Assembly (NCBI GenBank): GCA_025055175.1 | Contig: JANWYT010000003.1 | Span: 62,001 to 126,000, forward strand | Direction: 5' to 3' | Source of the DNA: Anaerolineae bacterium | GTDB taxonomy: Bacteria > Chloroflexota > Anaerolineae > Aggregatilineales > Phototrophicaceae | Length of the DNA: 64,000 nt | Program-made: the position numbers and the translations under genes | Part shown: positions 49,976-57,943 of the stretch, piece by piece | Position numbering within the stretch: position 1 is the stretch's first letter | How the letters are laid out: every line of letters begins with the position of its first letter | Notes under the pieces: model-generated | Database searches by the model: none | What the model was told of the DNA's origin: nothing | The model's input: only the letters and a program-made list of their open reading frames with translations

Positions 49976-50695
49976 ATGGGTCAGTTTGACGGAAAAATAG
50001 TCATGGTGACTGGAGCCGGCGGCAACTTGGCGCGCGGTGTGCTGACGCGCTTCGCCCAAGAGGGCGCGACGCTGGTGATGGTGGACGTGCGCGCTGAATG
50101 GCTGGACAGCGCCGCCGAAGCACTCAAAGATCAGCTTGGGCCGCACCTGAAGATCAGCGGCGACATTGGCGCGCCAGAGCAGATGGATGAGGTTATTCGG
50201 CAGGCCCACGCCGCCTATGGCCGAATCGACGTGTTGATCCACACCGCCGGCGGCTTTGCCGCTGGCACGCCCGTCCACCAGAGCAGCCTGGACGAGTTCA
50301 ACCGCATGATGTACCTGAACGCTCAGCTCGTCTGGGTGGCTTGTGGTCGCGTAGCCAAGTACATGGTCGATCAGGGGATCAAAGGCAGCATCATCGCCGT
50401 CTTGGCGCGCAGCGCTTTGAAGGGCGCCAAGAACATGGCTGCTTACACCGCCAGCAAGGCCGCCGCCGAGCGGATCGTGCAGAGCATGGCAGCGGAGTTG
50501 CTGGACTATGGCATACGCGTGAACGGCGTCCTGCCCAGCACGATCGACACCCCCGCCAACCGCCGCGACATGCCCAACGCTGACTTCAGCAGGTGGGTGA
50601 CGCCGCAGCAAATTGCCGATGTGATGATCTTCCTGGCCAGCGACGCCGCCAGCGCTATCAGCGGCGACAGCGTCGGCGTCTACGGGCGGGCCTGA
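49976..50695 (+). CDS. Short-chain dehydrogenase/reductase
   Basis: The 239-residue protein has the SDR cofactor motif VTGAGGNLARG (about 11-21), IHTAGGFAAG (NAG-type position, about 87-96) and the catalytic Tyr-x3-Lys in AAYTASKAA (about 152-160), with Ser in LARSALKG ahead of it. The C-terminal DSVGVYGRA ending is standard. Substrate unknown; dinucleotide preference is not clear since the acidic residue after the second strand (VDVRAEW) suggests NAD. The following glycosyltransferase starts two bases after its stop, so they are co-expressed. Confidence 0.92.
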   Translation: MGQFDGKIVMVTGAGGNLARGVLTRFAQEGATLVMVDVRAEWLDSAAEALKDQLGPHLKISGDIGAPEQMDEVIRQAHAAYGRIDVLIHTAGGFAAGTPVHQSSLDEFNRMMYLNAQLVWVACGRVAKYMVDQGIKGSIIAVLARSALKGAKNMAAYTASKAAAERIVQSMAAELLDYGIRVNGVLPSTIDTPANRRDMPNADFSRWVTPQQIADVMIFLASDAASAISGDSVGVYGRA

Positions 50696-50697
50696 TT

Positions 50698-52086
50698 GTG
50701 CGCATCTTCATGTTCTCCATGACGCCTCTCTTCGTCGACAAGAGCATGGGAGGCGCCCAGAAGCAACTGAAGAAAGTAGCCCTACACCTAGCTGAGCAGG
50801 GCCACCAAGTCACCGTCGCTTGCACTTGGCGCAAGGACGCCGCTCAGCCTTTCGCCTGGCACGAGCGCGCCCAGGTTCTGCCGCTCTACCGCTTCAAGCA
50901 GCCCTTTCCTGAGCCTTACGAGACGCCGCCCTATCACATCGCCAACGCCATCCGCGACACCGCCGACCACTTGCGCCAAGCCGACGCCTTCTACAACCAC
51001 GACGGCGGCCTTATCTTCCCCTTCATCGGGCAGGACGTGCCGACCACTGTCTCGCTGCGCAGCGTTTTGTTCAGCGAGACGTTGCAAAGCGGCTTCCTCT
51101 TCGATGGCGACGCCCTCATCTTGCCGTCGGAATACGCTGCCGATTGTTGGCTGGAGACGAAGGGCCAAGTCTTCCCACAGTTCGCCGAGCGCGTCCACGT
51201 CATCCACAACGGCCTGGACTTCGACGTTTACTGCCCAACGCCTCCCGATCCCCTGGCTGCTCTCATCCCCGACTTCGATCCCGTGCGCTACGCTTACCTG
51301 CTCTATCCACACCGACCTGAGACGCCCAAAGGCATTGAACATGCCCTCAGACTGACGAAGGCGCTGGTCGAGGACTACGGCCTGACCCATGTGCGCTTGC
51401 TCGTGCCGCGCTGGATCGACGCAGGCCTAGCCGACCACGTGCGCGCTCACTACGATGGGCTGGCCCACAGCGTGGCCGCGCGCGGCCTGAGCGAGTACGT
51501 CGTCTTCCACGATTGGATCGGCGACGACCTCATGCCTGCCTACTACAGCGCAGGCGCGCTGACGCTGGTCCTAGGCCACTACGTGGAGACCTTCGGCAAC
51601 ACGCCTTACGAGTCGTTGGCCTGCGGCACGCTGCCACTAGTGGCTCGCGTCGGCCCGTATCGCCGCCTGCTGAAAGAGCGTGCGCTGATGATCGACTACG
51701 GCGATTTGGAGCGTGCCGCTGCTCTGGCGGCTTCTGTCATCGTGGAACGTCTGCGCACTCCCGTCAACACCCTGGCCTGGCTTCGGGCGCACTTCCACCA
51801 AGCAGACATGGTGCGTGCTTATGAAGAAGTCATGCTGGGGACGCGCAAGCAAGCGCCGCTGGTTTACGCCCCAATGCCCATAGAGGCAGTGCGAGCGTGG
51901 CGCTTGCCGACTTGGTGTTACTTCGCTGAGGAGCAGCTGTGGCACGACTTCCTGGGGACATACTTGCGTGAGCCTGAGCTGTATCAGCTCACGCAGGCGG
52001 GCCGAGCCACCTTTGGCTCTGACCAAGCGCCGCCATTACAACTCCAGGCCTGGCGGCGCGAGGGACTGATCGTGCCTGCTCGGTGA
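50698..52086 (+). CDS. Glycosyltransferase family 4-like protein
   Basis: The GTG at 50698 is the best start: it comes two bases after the SDR stop and gives VRIFMFSMTPL, a normal GT4 opening. The 462-residue product has GGAQKQLKKVALHLAEQGH (about 19-37) for the acceptor domain, HVIHNGLDFDVYCP (about 166-179) and the C-terminal donor region with HYVETFGNTPYESLACG (about 298-314), the E-x7-E motif of retaining GT4 enzymes. An extra C-terminal stretch of about 100 residues (AWRLPTWCYFAEEQLWHDFL) has no name that I can give. Likely transfers a sugar to a surface glycan. Confidence 0.88.
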   Translation: MRIFMFSMTPLFVDKSMGGAQKQLKKVALHLAEQGHQVTVACTWRKDAAQPFAWHERAQVLPLYRFKQPFPEPYETPPYHIANAIRDTADHLRQADAFYNHDGGLIFPFIGQDVPTTVSLRSVLFSETLQSGFLFDGDALILPSEYAADCWLETKGQVFPQFAERVHVIHNGLDFDVYCPTPPDPLAALIPDFDPVRYAYLLYPHRPETPKGIEHALRLTKALVEDYGLTHVRLLVPRWIDAGLADHVRAHYDGLAHSVAARGLSEYVVFHDWIGDDLMPAYYSAGALTLVLGHYVETFGNTPYESLACGTLPLVARVGPYRRLLKERALMIDYGDLERAAALAASVIVERLRTPVNTLAWLRAHFHQADMVRAYEEVMLGTRKQAPLVYAPMPIEAVRAWRLPTWCYFAEEQLWHDFLGTYLREPELYQLTQAGRATFGSDQAPPLQLQAWRREGLIVPAR

Positions 52087-52647
52087 TCAGCCGCGCCCGA
52101 CGTAGGACTTGTCGCGGGTATCGACGACGATGAGCTGGCCGACCTCTACGAAGGCCGGCACTTGCACGCTTAGGCCGGTGTCGGTCTTGACGAATTTGGT
52201 CACCGCACTGGCGGTGTTGCCTGCGGCGGCGGCTTCCGCTTCCACGACCTCGTAAGTGACGGTGGTCGGCAGGCTATAGTCTAGGACGACGCCGTTGTCC
52301 ATGACCATGAGCTGGAGTTCTAGGTCTTCCTTCAAGAAGAGTAGGTCTTCGTCGAAGAACGCTGCCGTGCATTCGTACTGCTCGAAGCTGTCCTGATCCA
52401 TGAAGTGTAGGTTCTCGCCGTCGTTGTACAGATACTTGACCTTGCGCGTCTCCACGTAGATGTTCTCTAGCGTCTCATCTGCCGAGAAGACGCGGTAGAA
52501 GGTGGTGCTGGTGCTGATATCCATCAGCTGTGCGCGGACGGAAGCCGTGCCGCGCCCCGGCTTGTTGTATTGGGTGGACATAACGCGGTATAAGTTGCCG
52601 TCCAGCCTGAGGACAGTGCCTTTGCGCATATCGCTTGCTTTAATCAT
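52087..52647 (-). CDS. efp: Elongation factor P
   Basis: The 186-residue protein has the three EF-P domains: KOW-like N-terminal MIKASDMRKGTVLRLDGNLY, OB-fold with KVKYLYNDGENLHFMD (about 69-84) and C-terminal OB-fold QVPAFVEVGQLIVVDTRDKS (about 160-180). The tip residue that enters the peptidyl transferase site is Arg32 (NKPGRGTA) where E. coli has the modified Lys34. EF-P relieves ribosome stalling at proline runs. It abuts the convergent glycosyltransferase without overlap. No known modifying enzyme gene (epmA, epmB, earP) is adjacent. Confidence 0.95.
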   Translation of the reverse strand: MIKASDMRKGTVLRLDGNLYRVMSTQYNKPGRGTASVRAQLMDISTSTTFYRVFSADETLENIYVETRKVKYLYNDGENLHFMDQDSFEQYECTAAFFDEDLLFLKEDLELQLMVMDNGVVLDYSLPTTVTYEVVEAEAAAAGNTASAVTKFVKTDTGLSVQVPAFVEVGQLIVVDTRDKSYVGRG

Positions 52648-52687
52648 GAGGCCTCGTGAGGGAACGGGGAGCGAACAAACGGGACAA

Positions 52688-53821
52688 TTATAGGGCTATC
52701 GCGCTGCTTTTCCAGACTTGAACGAAGGGCTGTCCTGGCTGCGCCACCAAGCGATAACGTCCCCAATCGACCCAACTGCACCCATACTGCTCTAGGCGTT
52801 GGCGAATGCGGGCTTGCGCTTGGGCCAGCAGCCGCTCTGAGGTGCGGATGGCTTGCTGCCAGCGCGGATCATGCCGTCGCTCCCACAGCAGGCTGCCGGG
52901 GCTGAGCGGGGCGCTGAGCAGGGTGGCGCCGCGCGCCAACGAATCGGGGATATCTAGGGTGTAATGCAGGTGGCGCTCGATGAGGCGCAGCAGGTCGTCT
53001 TCCGTGAAGACGGACAGGGCTTGGCGGTAGAGCGCAGGCTTTTCGATGACGACGGCGCGCACGGGGTAACCCTCCGCTTGCAACACCGCGTCTAGCTCGC
53101 GGTCGTCCTCCCACACGCGCCAATCGGCCTTCTCGCAGAGCAAAGCGGCGGCCTGCCAGGGGATGAGGCTCATCTTACCCCACAACGCCTGAGCCTTGCC
53201 CTGAGCCAACTGCTTCAGCCAGCGGCCCTGGCGGTTGAAAGCCGCGACGGTGGCGCGCACGATGGCGGCGGAGACGCCGGCGCCGCGCGTGGGGCTGTGC
53301 TGCCAGGGCGTGTGCGGCGAGACAGCGGCAGGGCGTCCTGCCTGGGCATGGGCCAAGCAGGTACGCTCCAGGTGAGCTAGCAGGCCGCGCCCCCATACCG
53401 AATCCCAAGACGGCAATAGCAAGTAAGGAATGCGCAGTTCAGCTGCGAAGCCCAAGGCAGCGCGCAGGCGCGCCCAGCGATCTGTCATGTCATACAAGCG
53501 CCAGCGAGCTGGCTCTGGCCAGTGGCAGCGGCGCGGCGTGTCCAGGTCTCTTTTGGGGATGGGTTGTGGATTGACGACAACCAGGGCTGCGCGCAGGGTG
53601 GGCCTGCGCCACAGCGCCTCGTGCAGCGCCTCAGCGCTGCGCGGATGATCGACCAGCAGCAGCACGCCGCTCTGTTCGCAGCGGCTCAGCTCGTCCAGGC
53701 GGCTGTGCAGCGCCTGTTCGTAGATGAGCCGTGCTGGCCCACTGCTGGGCGGGGGTTGGTAGAGCATTTCAGCGCTGAGCCAGCGCAGGCCGCTCAGCGC
53801 CTCGGCAGCTTGATCGTGCAA
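52688..53821 (-). CDS. Hypothetical protein, possible glycosyltransferase-like fold
   Basis: The frame opens at a TTG four bases after the upstream gene's stop; a later ATG at residue 19 is an alternative. The 377-residue product has no signal peptide. Segments such as VLLLVDHPRSAEALHEAL, LRAALVVVNPQPIPKRDL, YLLLPSWDSVWGRGLLAH and GLLAHLERTCLAHA suggest alternating strands and helices of a Rossmann-like or GT-A-like fold. I cannot place it in a family. It ends 40 bases before efp on the same strand and is in the operon of the SH3b and HEAT proteins. Confidence 0.6.
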   Translation of the reverse strand: MHDQAAEALSGLRWLSAEMLYQPPPSSGPARLIYEQALHSRLDELSRCEQSGVLLLVDHPRSAEALHEALWRRPTLRAALVVVNPQPIPKRDLDTPRRCHWPEPARWRLYDMTDRWARLRAALGFAAELRIPYLLLPSWDSVWGRGLLAHLERTCLAHAQAGRPAAVSPHTPWQHSPTRGAGVSAAIVRATVAAFNRQGRWLKQLAQGKAQALWGKMSLIPWQAAALLCEKADWRVWEDDRELDAVLQAEGYPVRAVVIEKPALYRQALSVFTEDDLLRLIERHLHYTLDIPDSLARGATLLSAPLSPGSLLWERRHDPRWQQAIRTSERLLAQAQARIRQRLEQYGCSWVDWGRYRLVAQPGQPFVQVWKSSAIAL

Positions 53822-53824
53822 AAC

Positions 53825-55498
53825 TTACGGCCCTTGCCCGCAGTTGAGCGGCGGGCCTTCGCAGGGGAAGCCGTCGTTATCGCCATCGAGCGAGAAGTTG
53901 CCAGCTTGCAAGCAGGCGGCGGCTTCCGCGCAGGTGAACAGCTGGCTGCACGTCAGGGCCAGCGATGGGCAGACGACGGCGGTCGCCTGCGGGATCGGGG
54001 TGCTGATAGCGCCTGGCACAGGGCCACCAATGCCTGTGCCAGGATCAGCTGTCAGAATGACCGCGCCAGTGTTGGTGTCGAAGGCCAGGAACTGGGTGAT
54101 CCCAGCGGCAGCGTCGAAAATCTGGAAGGCCCAGCGACCATCGGGGGCGCGATCCGTGCCGAGGTCAGCCACCATGAGCAGGTAGCGCGTGGTGCGCGGC
54201 AACGTGATCGGCCCGATGGACAAGCGCTGCTGTTCGCCAGCGGTGTTGACCGCCAAGAAGTTGGCCGGCGTATCTAGTGGGCTGAGGGCCACAAACAGGC
54301 GCACATTAGCTTTGGGCAGAGGCAGCGTCTGGATGTTGATGACCTTGCCCTGTGGCGCATCGAAGCAGTAGCCGGAGACGAAGTAGCGGCGCGTGTAGGT
54401 CTCCAGGTAAAGCTGGTTGACGTTGATGATGGGCAACAGTTCAGTGCGCCCAGCATAGGTCAAGACGCACTCGTTAGCGCCAGCAGTGGGTGGGATGAGG
54501 GCCTGCACGCGTCCGCGCAAGCTGTTGACCTGCTGCTCAGCCAAGTTGACTGTATCCAGCGCACCCTGGACGGTGGCCTGACCCACTGGGTTGCCCGTGC
54601 CAGGCTGGTTGCAGACTTCGATGAACAACCGAATCGCCAGGCGGATGTTGGCCATTGCGTCGTCGAAATCGCGCTGGATGGGGTCAAGCTCGTTGAAGAA
54701 AGCTTGCAACACTGGAATGGGCAGGTTTAAGGCGCTTGGCTGAGGTGGGTATGGTGCGCAAGAGGCGCGTCCGGTCAGAGCGGCGTCTGTCCAGTAAGCG
54801 CGGATGACGTTCAGCGAGTCTTGAGCCAGGTTGAGCCGATCCAGGATTAGGCGCAGATTGGCCACGAAGTCGTCGACGCTGCGGCCCGTCTGGGGCGGCG
54901 CTGCGGCGACAATGCCATCAATCGGCAGAGCCATTACGTCGCCGCTGACGATGCGCACGAAGCGCGCCGCCACCCAGCCCAGCGTGCCTTCGAACGAGAC
55001 CTGATACCAAGTGCCGCTGGCGGTGCGGCCCGTCAGCGTCATGATCTGGTTGAAGTTGATGTTGGCAATCTGCGGATAGGCCGTGCTGGGGCCGGTGCGC
55101 ACGCGCAGTCCGTCGGTAGCGGCCGCCACGACGGGGCCGACGGCGTTGGTGCTGCCCGCGCGCGGGGCTTCGTTGCCACCGTACGGGATGGTGCGCGGAT
55201 CGGCGACGGGCAGGCTGCTCACGTCGCCGCTGAGGACGGTGAGCGGCGCGAGGTTCACCCAGCCTTCCTCGCCCCCATAGATGACGCGAAGCCATTGGCT
55301 GTCGGCGCTGCGAGCCGTGACGAACTCGAACACAAAGCCAGACGGCGCGCTGTCGATGACCGTTGCGCCGATGGCTGGGACAGTACGCACGTTGACAAAT
55401 TCGTTGACGACGACGGCGCGCACCCCCTGAGCCTGGACGCTCAGGGTCAACCAGCACAAGAGCCAGAAGATGAGGAATGAGCGGACGCGTAGCTTCAT
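53825..55498 (-). CDS. Secreted protein with two SH3b domains and C-terminal excalibur motif
   Basis: The ATG at 55498 (GGAGAAG upstream) starts a 557-residue product with a signal peptide (about 1-23, ending VQAQ). Two bacterial SH3-type domains follow: one at about 25-85 (VNEFVNVRTVPAIGATVI, GEEGWVNLAPL) and one at about 118-180 (LRVRTGPSTAYPQIANIN, GTLGWVAARFVRI). A helical region with DFVANLRLILDRLNLAQD comes next, then a beta-rich domain. The last 40 residues have the excalibur calcium-binding pattern (CSQLFTCAEAAACL, then LDGDNDGFPCE). SH3b domains often bind peptidoglycan or peptides. It follows the HEAT gene by 28 bases. Confidence 0.86.
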   Translation of the reverse strand: MKLRVRSFLIFWLLCWLTLSVQAQGVRAVVVNEFVNVRTVPAIGATVIDSAPSGFVFEFVTARSADSQWLRVIYGGEEGWVNLAPLTVLSGDVSSLPVADPRTIPYGGNEAPRAGSTNAVGPVVAAATDGLRVRTGPSTAYPQIANINFNQIMTLTGRTASGTWYQVSFEGTLGWVAARFVRIVSGDVMALPIDGIVAAAPPQTGRSVDDFVANLRLILDRLNLAQDSLNVIRAYWTDAALTGRASCAPYPPQPSALNLPIPVLQAFFNELDPIQRDFDDAMANIRLAIRLFIEVCNQPGTGNPVGQATVQGALDTVNLAEQQVNSLRGRVQALIPPTAGANECVLTYAGRTELLPIINVNQLYLETYTRRYFVSGYCFDAPQGKVINIQTLPLPKANVRLFVALSPLDTPANFLAVNTAGEQQRLSIGPITLPRTTRYLLMVADLGTDRAPDGRWAFQIFDAAAGITQFLAFDTNTGAVILTADPGTGIGGPVPGAISTPIPQATAVVCPSLALTCSQLFTCAEAAACLQAGNFSLDGDNDGFPCEGPPLNCGQGP

Positions 55499-55526
55499 CG
55501 GTGGTCTTCTCCGTCGGGAGGGTTTC

Positions 55527-56492
55527 TCAAGCCTCAGGAGGCGGCTTGTTGTCATCGTTCGTTGAGCTTAGCGGAGAGTGCAGAGGACGGGTGATAACGT
55601 TGGAGTCTCCAGTCGACAGCTGCGGATCGTCGGCTAGTGCTGGATCATCGTTTTTGGACAGCGCAGATGAGGCTGGCACAGCGGGCGCTTCGTTGGTCTC
55701 CATGCGCCTGAGTAGGCCCTGCGGACGCTTGACGATGGTGGGCTTCTCGGCGCTGTCGTCTGGAGCGCTGGGCTTGCTGGGCTGGCGCGGCTGGCTTGTG
55801 TCGAAACGGGCGAGGATTTTACGCGCTTCGGGCGTGCCGATATTCTTGAGGGCGGCGCGGGCGGTGCGGCGGACGATCTGCACGGGGTCGCGTAGCGCTT
55901 CTCCCAGCGGCTGGACGGCCCACTCAGCCTTCAGGTGGCCCAGGATGGCTGCTCCTTTGCGGCGTACATCGGGATGGGTATGGCGCAAGCTGGCCAGCAA
56001 GGCGACTTCTACTGGGGCGCTGTTGAGCTTGAGCAGGGCTTCGGCGACGGCCAGCTTAATTTCGCCGCTGGTCTTGGGGCTGGTGAACAGCACCACCAGC
56101 GGCTCGGCGGCGGTTTTGTCGCCCATCTCACCTAAACGCAGGGCCGCTTTGACCACTTCATCCGGGTTGGCGCTCTCCAATTGGGCTAGCAAGCGGCCCA
56201 GCTCAGCGGCTTCGGTGGGCAGCTCGTCGGTGACGGGTTTCTCGGGCAGCGTCGGCCGAGCCTGACCAGGAGCTTCTTCGTCGAGTGTCTCCAGGGCCAG
56301 CAGCAGCGCTTGGCGCACATCAGGATCAGGCTCGCGGTCGAGCGCTTGGCGCAGGGCTGGCACGGCGTCGGCAGCGCCAATGGTGCGCAGGGCCACTGCC
56401 GCGCGGCGCCGAATGTCGGGCGATGCATGGCTCAGGGCGCGGATGAGGCCTTCGTTATCGAACTGGGACTGAAGTCGCCAAATATCAGACAT
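55527..56492 (-). CDS. HEAT-repeat protein
   Basis: The ATG at 56492 follows GAGG; the earlier TTG is less likely. The 321-residue protein has an N-terminal run of HEAT-like helical repeats (about 10-225) with elements such as SPDIRRRAAVALRTIGAADA, NPDEVVKAALRLGEMGDKTA and HPDVRRKGAAILGHLKAEWA. A long disordered, Ser/Pro/Asp-rich tail follows (about 230-321). HEAT repeats make protein-binding solenoids and in bacteria include phycobilisome lyase-type proteins. No catalytic motif is seen. It is the first gene of the operon that runs through the SH3b protein to the hypothetical protein. Confidence 0.86.
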   Translation of the reverse strand: MSDIWRLQSQFDNEGLIRALSHASPDIRRRAAVALRTIGAADAVPALRQALDREPDPDVRQALLLALETLDEEAPGQARPTLPEKPVTDELPTEAAELGRLLAQLESANPDEVVKAALRLGEMGDKTAAEPLVVLFTSPKTSGEIKLAVAEALLKLNSAPVEVALLASLRHTHPDVRRKGAAILGHLKAEWAVQPLGEALRDPVQIVRRTARAALKNIGTPEARKILARFDTSQPRQPSKPSAPDDSAEKPTIVKRPQGLLRRMETNEAPAVPASSALSKNDDPALADDPQLSTGDSNVITRPLHSPLSSTNDDNKPPPEA

Positions 56493-56619
56493 GCGCGCCT
56501 CGTCGGCGAAACGGAGCAATCATATCAAAATTGTAGCACAAGAGCTAAAAATTGGCATAAGGTAGGACGGCGATTTATCATGAGGCCTGTCCTGCTTGTG
56601 GAGAGGATTTGTCGCTACC

Positions 56620-57819
56620 ATGTCATTATCTTCCAGCTTGCGTCGCCAACGCGCCGATCTGAACGCGGCGCTGACCCTCGTCATCTTCGTCTGCCTGCTG
56701 GGGACGCCGCTCTTTGCCCGCCAGTTGTCTGCCTCAGCGGATTACAGCTCGCGTGTGGTCGAAGCCTACGCTATGACCCAGGGCGACTGGGCCGGCGCGC
56801 TGACTTCCAACCCGCTCTACAGCATTCTCATCTTCATCGCGCAAGGCATCACGGGCTTGGATTGGGCCGTCACCACTGCTGCCCTGACGCTGGTTTTCTA
56901 CGTGGCAGCGGCGCTGGTGACGTATGCCAGTCTGCGGCGCGTCTTGCCTCAGCGTACGCGGCGCTCAGCTTGGGCGCTGGCTTTGCTGGCGGGCTTGTTG
57001 TTGATCGTCATGCCCATCAGTCTGTCTCTGCTGCTCAGCACCCGCGATATGCTCTTTCAGTGGGTCATGCTCAGCCCACACTACAACCCCACCACCCAGG
57101 TGCTGCGGCCCTTCGTCCTGCCCCTGACGGTGATTGGAGCGGGCATTTTCGCGAGCAAGGAGGCCAGCTCTTGGCGGCGCGTGGGTTGGGTAGCGCTGGC
57201 CCTGATTGTGGCGGCGCTGCTCAAGCCCAGCTGGCACATCGCCTTCTTGCCTGTGCTGGCGCTGGCGGGATTATGGGCCATGCTGCGCCACCAGCCTCAT
57301 GACGGTCGTCTGCTCATCGTCGGCTATGGCGGGGCAGGAGTGCTGGCTCTGGGTTTCCTGTGGGTGATTGCCTATGGTGGCGTGGCCGACGACAGCGGTT
57401 TAGCCATCATGCCTCTGCACTTCGACGGTGACCCGCTCTATGCTCTGCCCTACAAGCTGCTGCTGTCGCTGGCCTTCCCGCTGGCTGTCACTTTGGCTTA
57501 TCCGCAGGCGCGCCGCGATGGCCCGCTACTGCTAGCCTGGGCGACCTTTGGCGTGGCCCTGTTGCAGAGCCTGTTGTTCAACGAGACTGGCTCGCGGATG
57601 AATCACGGTAATTTCCTGTGGGGACGGGCCATCAGTGGTTGGGTGCTGTTCGTCCTGGCTGTGCGCGTCTTCATCCAACAGCCGCGCGTGGCCTGGTGGA
57701 CAGATGAACGGCCTGCGCGGCGTGCCTGGCTCATCTGGGGTTTGTTTGCTCTGCACAGCGCCACCGGCCTGTTGTGGATGATGGCCCATTACGGAGCTAA
57801 GCCCGTCATGTTCCCCTGA
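56620..57819 (+). CDS. Polytopic membrane protein, paralogue of the protein at 30634-31824
   Basis: The ATG at 56620 is chosen, with GAGAGGA upstream. The 399-residue protein has about ten membrane segments. The first loop has SADYSSRVVEAYAMTQGD, where the other paralogue has SDYPAHMRFAA. A middle segment LKPSWHIAFLPVLAL matches ARPNYSLAFGPALVL, and the last loop NHGNFLWGRA matches GHGNWTWGYL. These parallels support a common family, probably GT-C-related. It begins 127 bases after the divergent HEAT gene and precedes mutS2. Function unknown. Confidence 0.72.
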   Translation: MSLSSSLRRQRADLNAALTLVIFVCLLGTPLFARQLSASADYSSRVVEAYAMTQGDWAGALTSNPLYSILIFIAQGITGLDWAVTTAALTLVFYVAAALVTYASLRRVLPQRTRRSAWALALLAGLLLIVMPISLSLLLSTRDMLFQWVMLSPHYNPTTQVLRPFVLPLTVIGAGIFASKEASSWRRVGWVALALIVAALLKPSWHIAFLPVLALAGLWAMLRHQPHDGRLLIVGYGGAGVLALGFLWVIAYGGVADDSGLAIMPLHFDGDPLYALPYKLLLSLAFPLAVTLAYPQARRDGPLLLAWATFGVALLQSLLFNETGSRMNHGNFLWGRAISGWVLFVLAVRVFIQQPRVAWWTDERPARRAWLIWGLFALHSATGLLWMMAHYGAKPVMFP

Positions 57820-57869
57820 GCAGCCTTCTGAACCTTTGAAGTCTCTCATCAACCTTTGACACCCTGTGA

Positions 57870-57898
57870 TTGACGCTCACGACCCTATCGCTTACAAT
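57870..57898 (+). promoter_or_regulatory. Sigma-70 promoter for mutS2
   Basis: TTGACG (57870-57875) and TACAAT (57893-57898) have a 17-base spacer, 45 bases before the mutS2 ATG. Both hexamers match the consensus at five of six positions. Confidence 0.72.
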
Positions 57899-57943
57899 CA
57901 CGCGCAAGAAGCCCAGAGCGCATGAGCGAGAAACAACAAGCGC

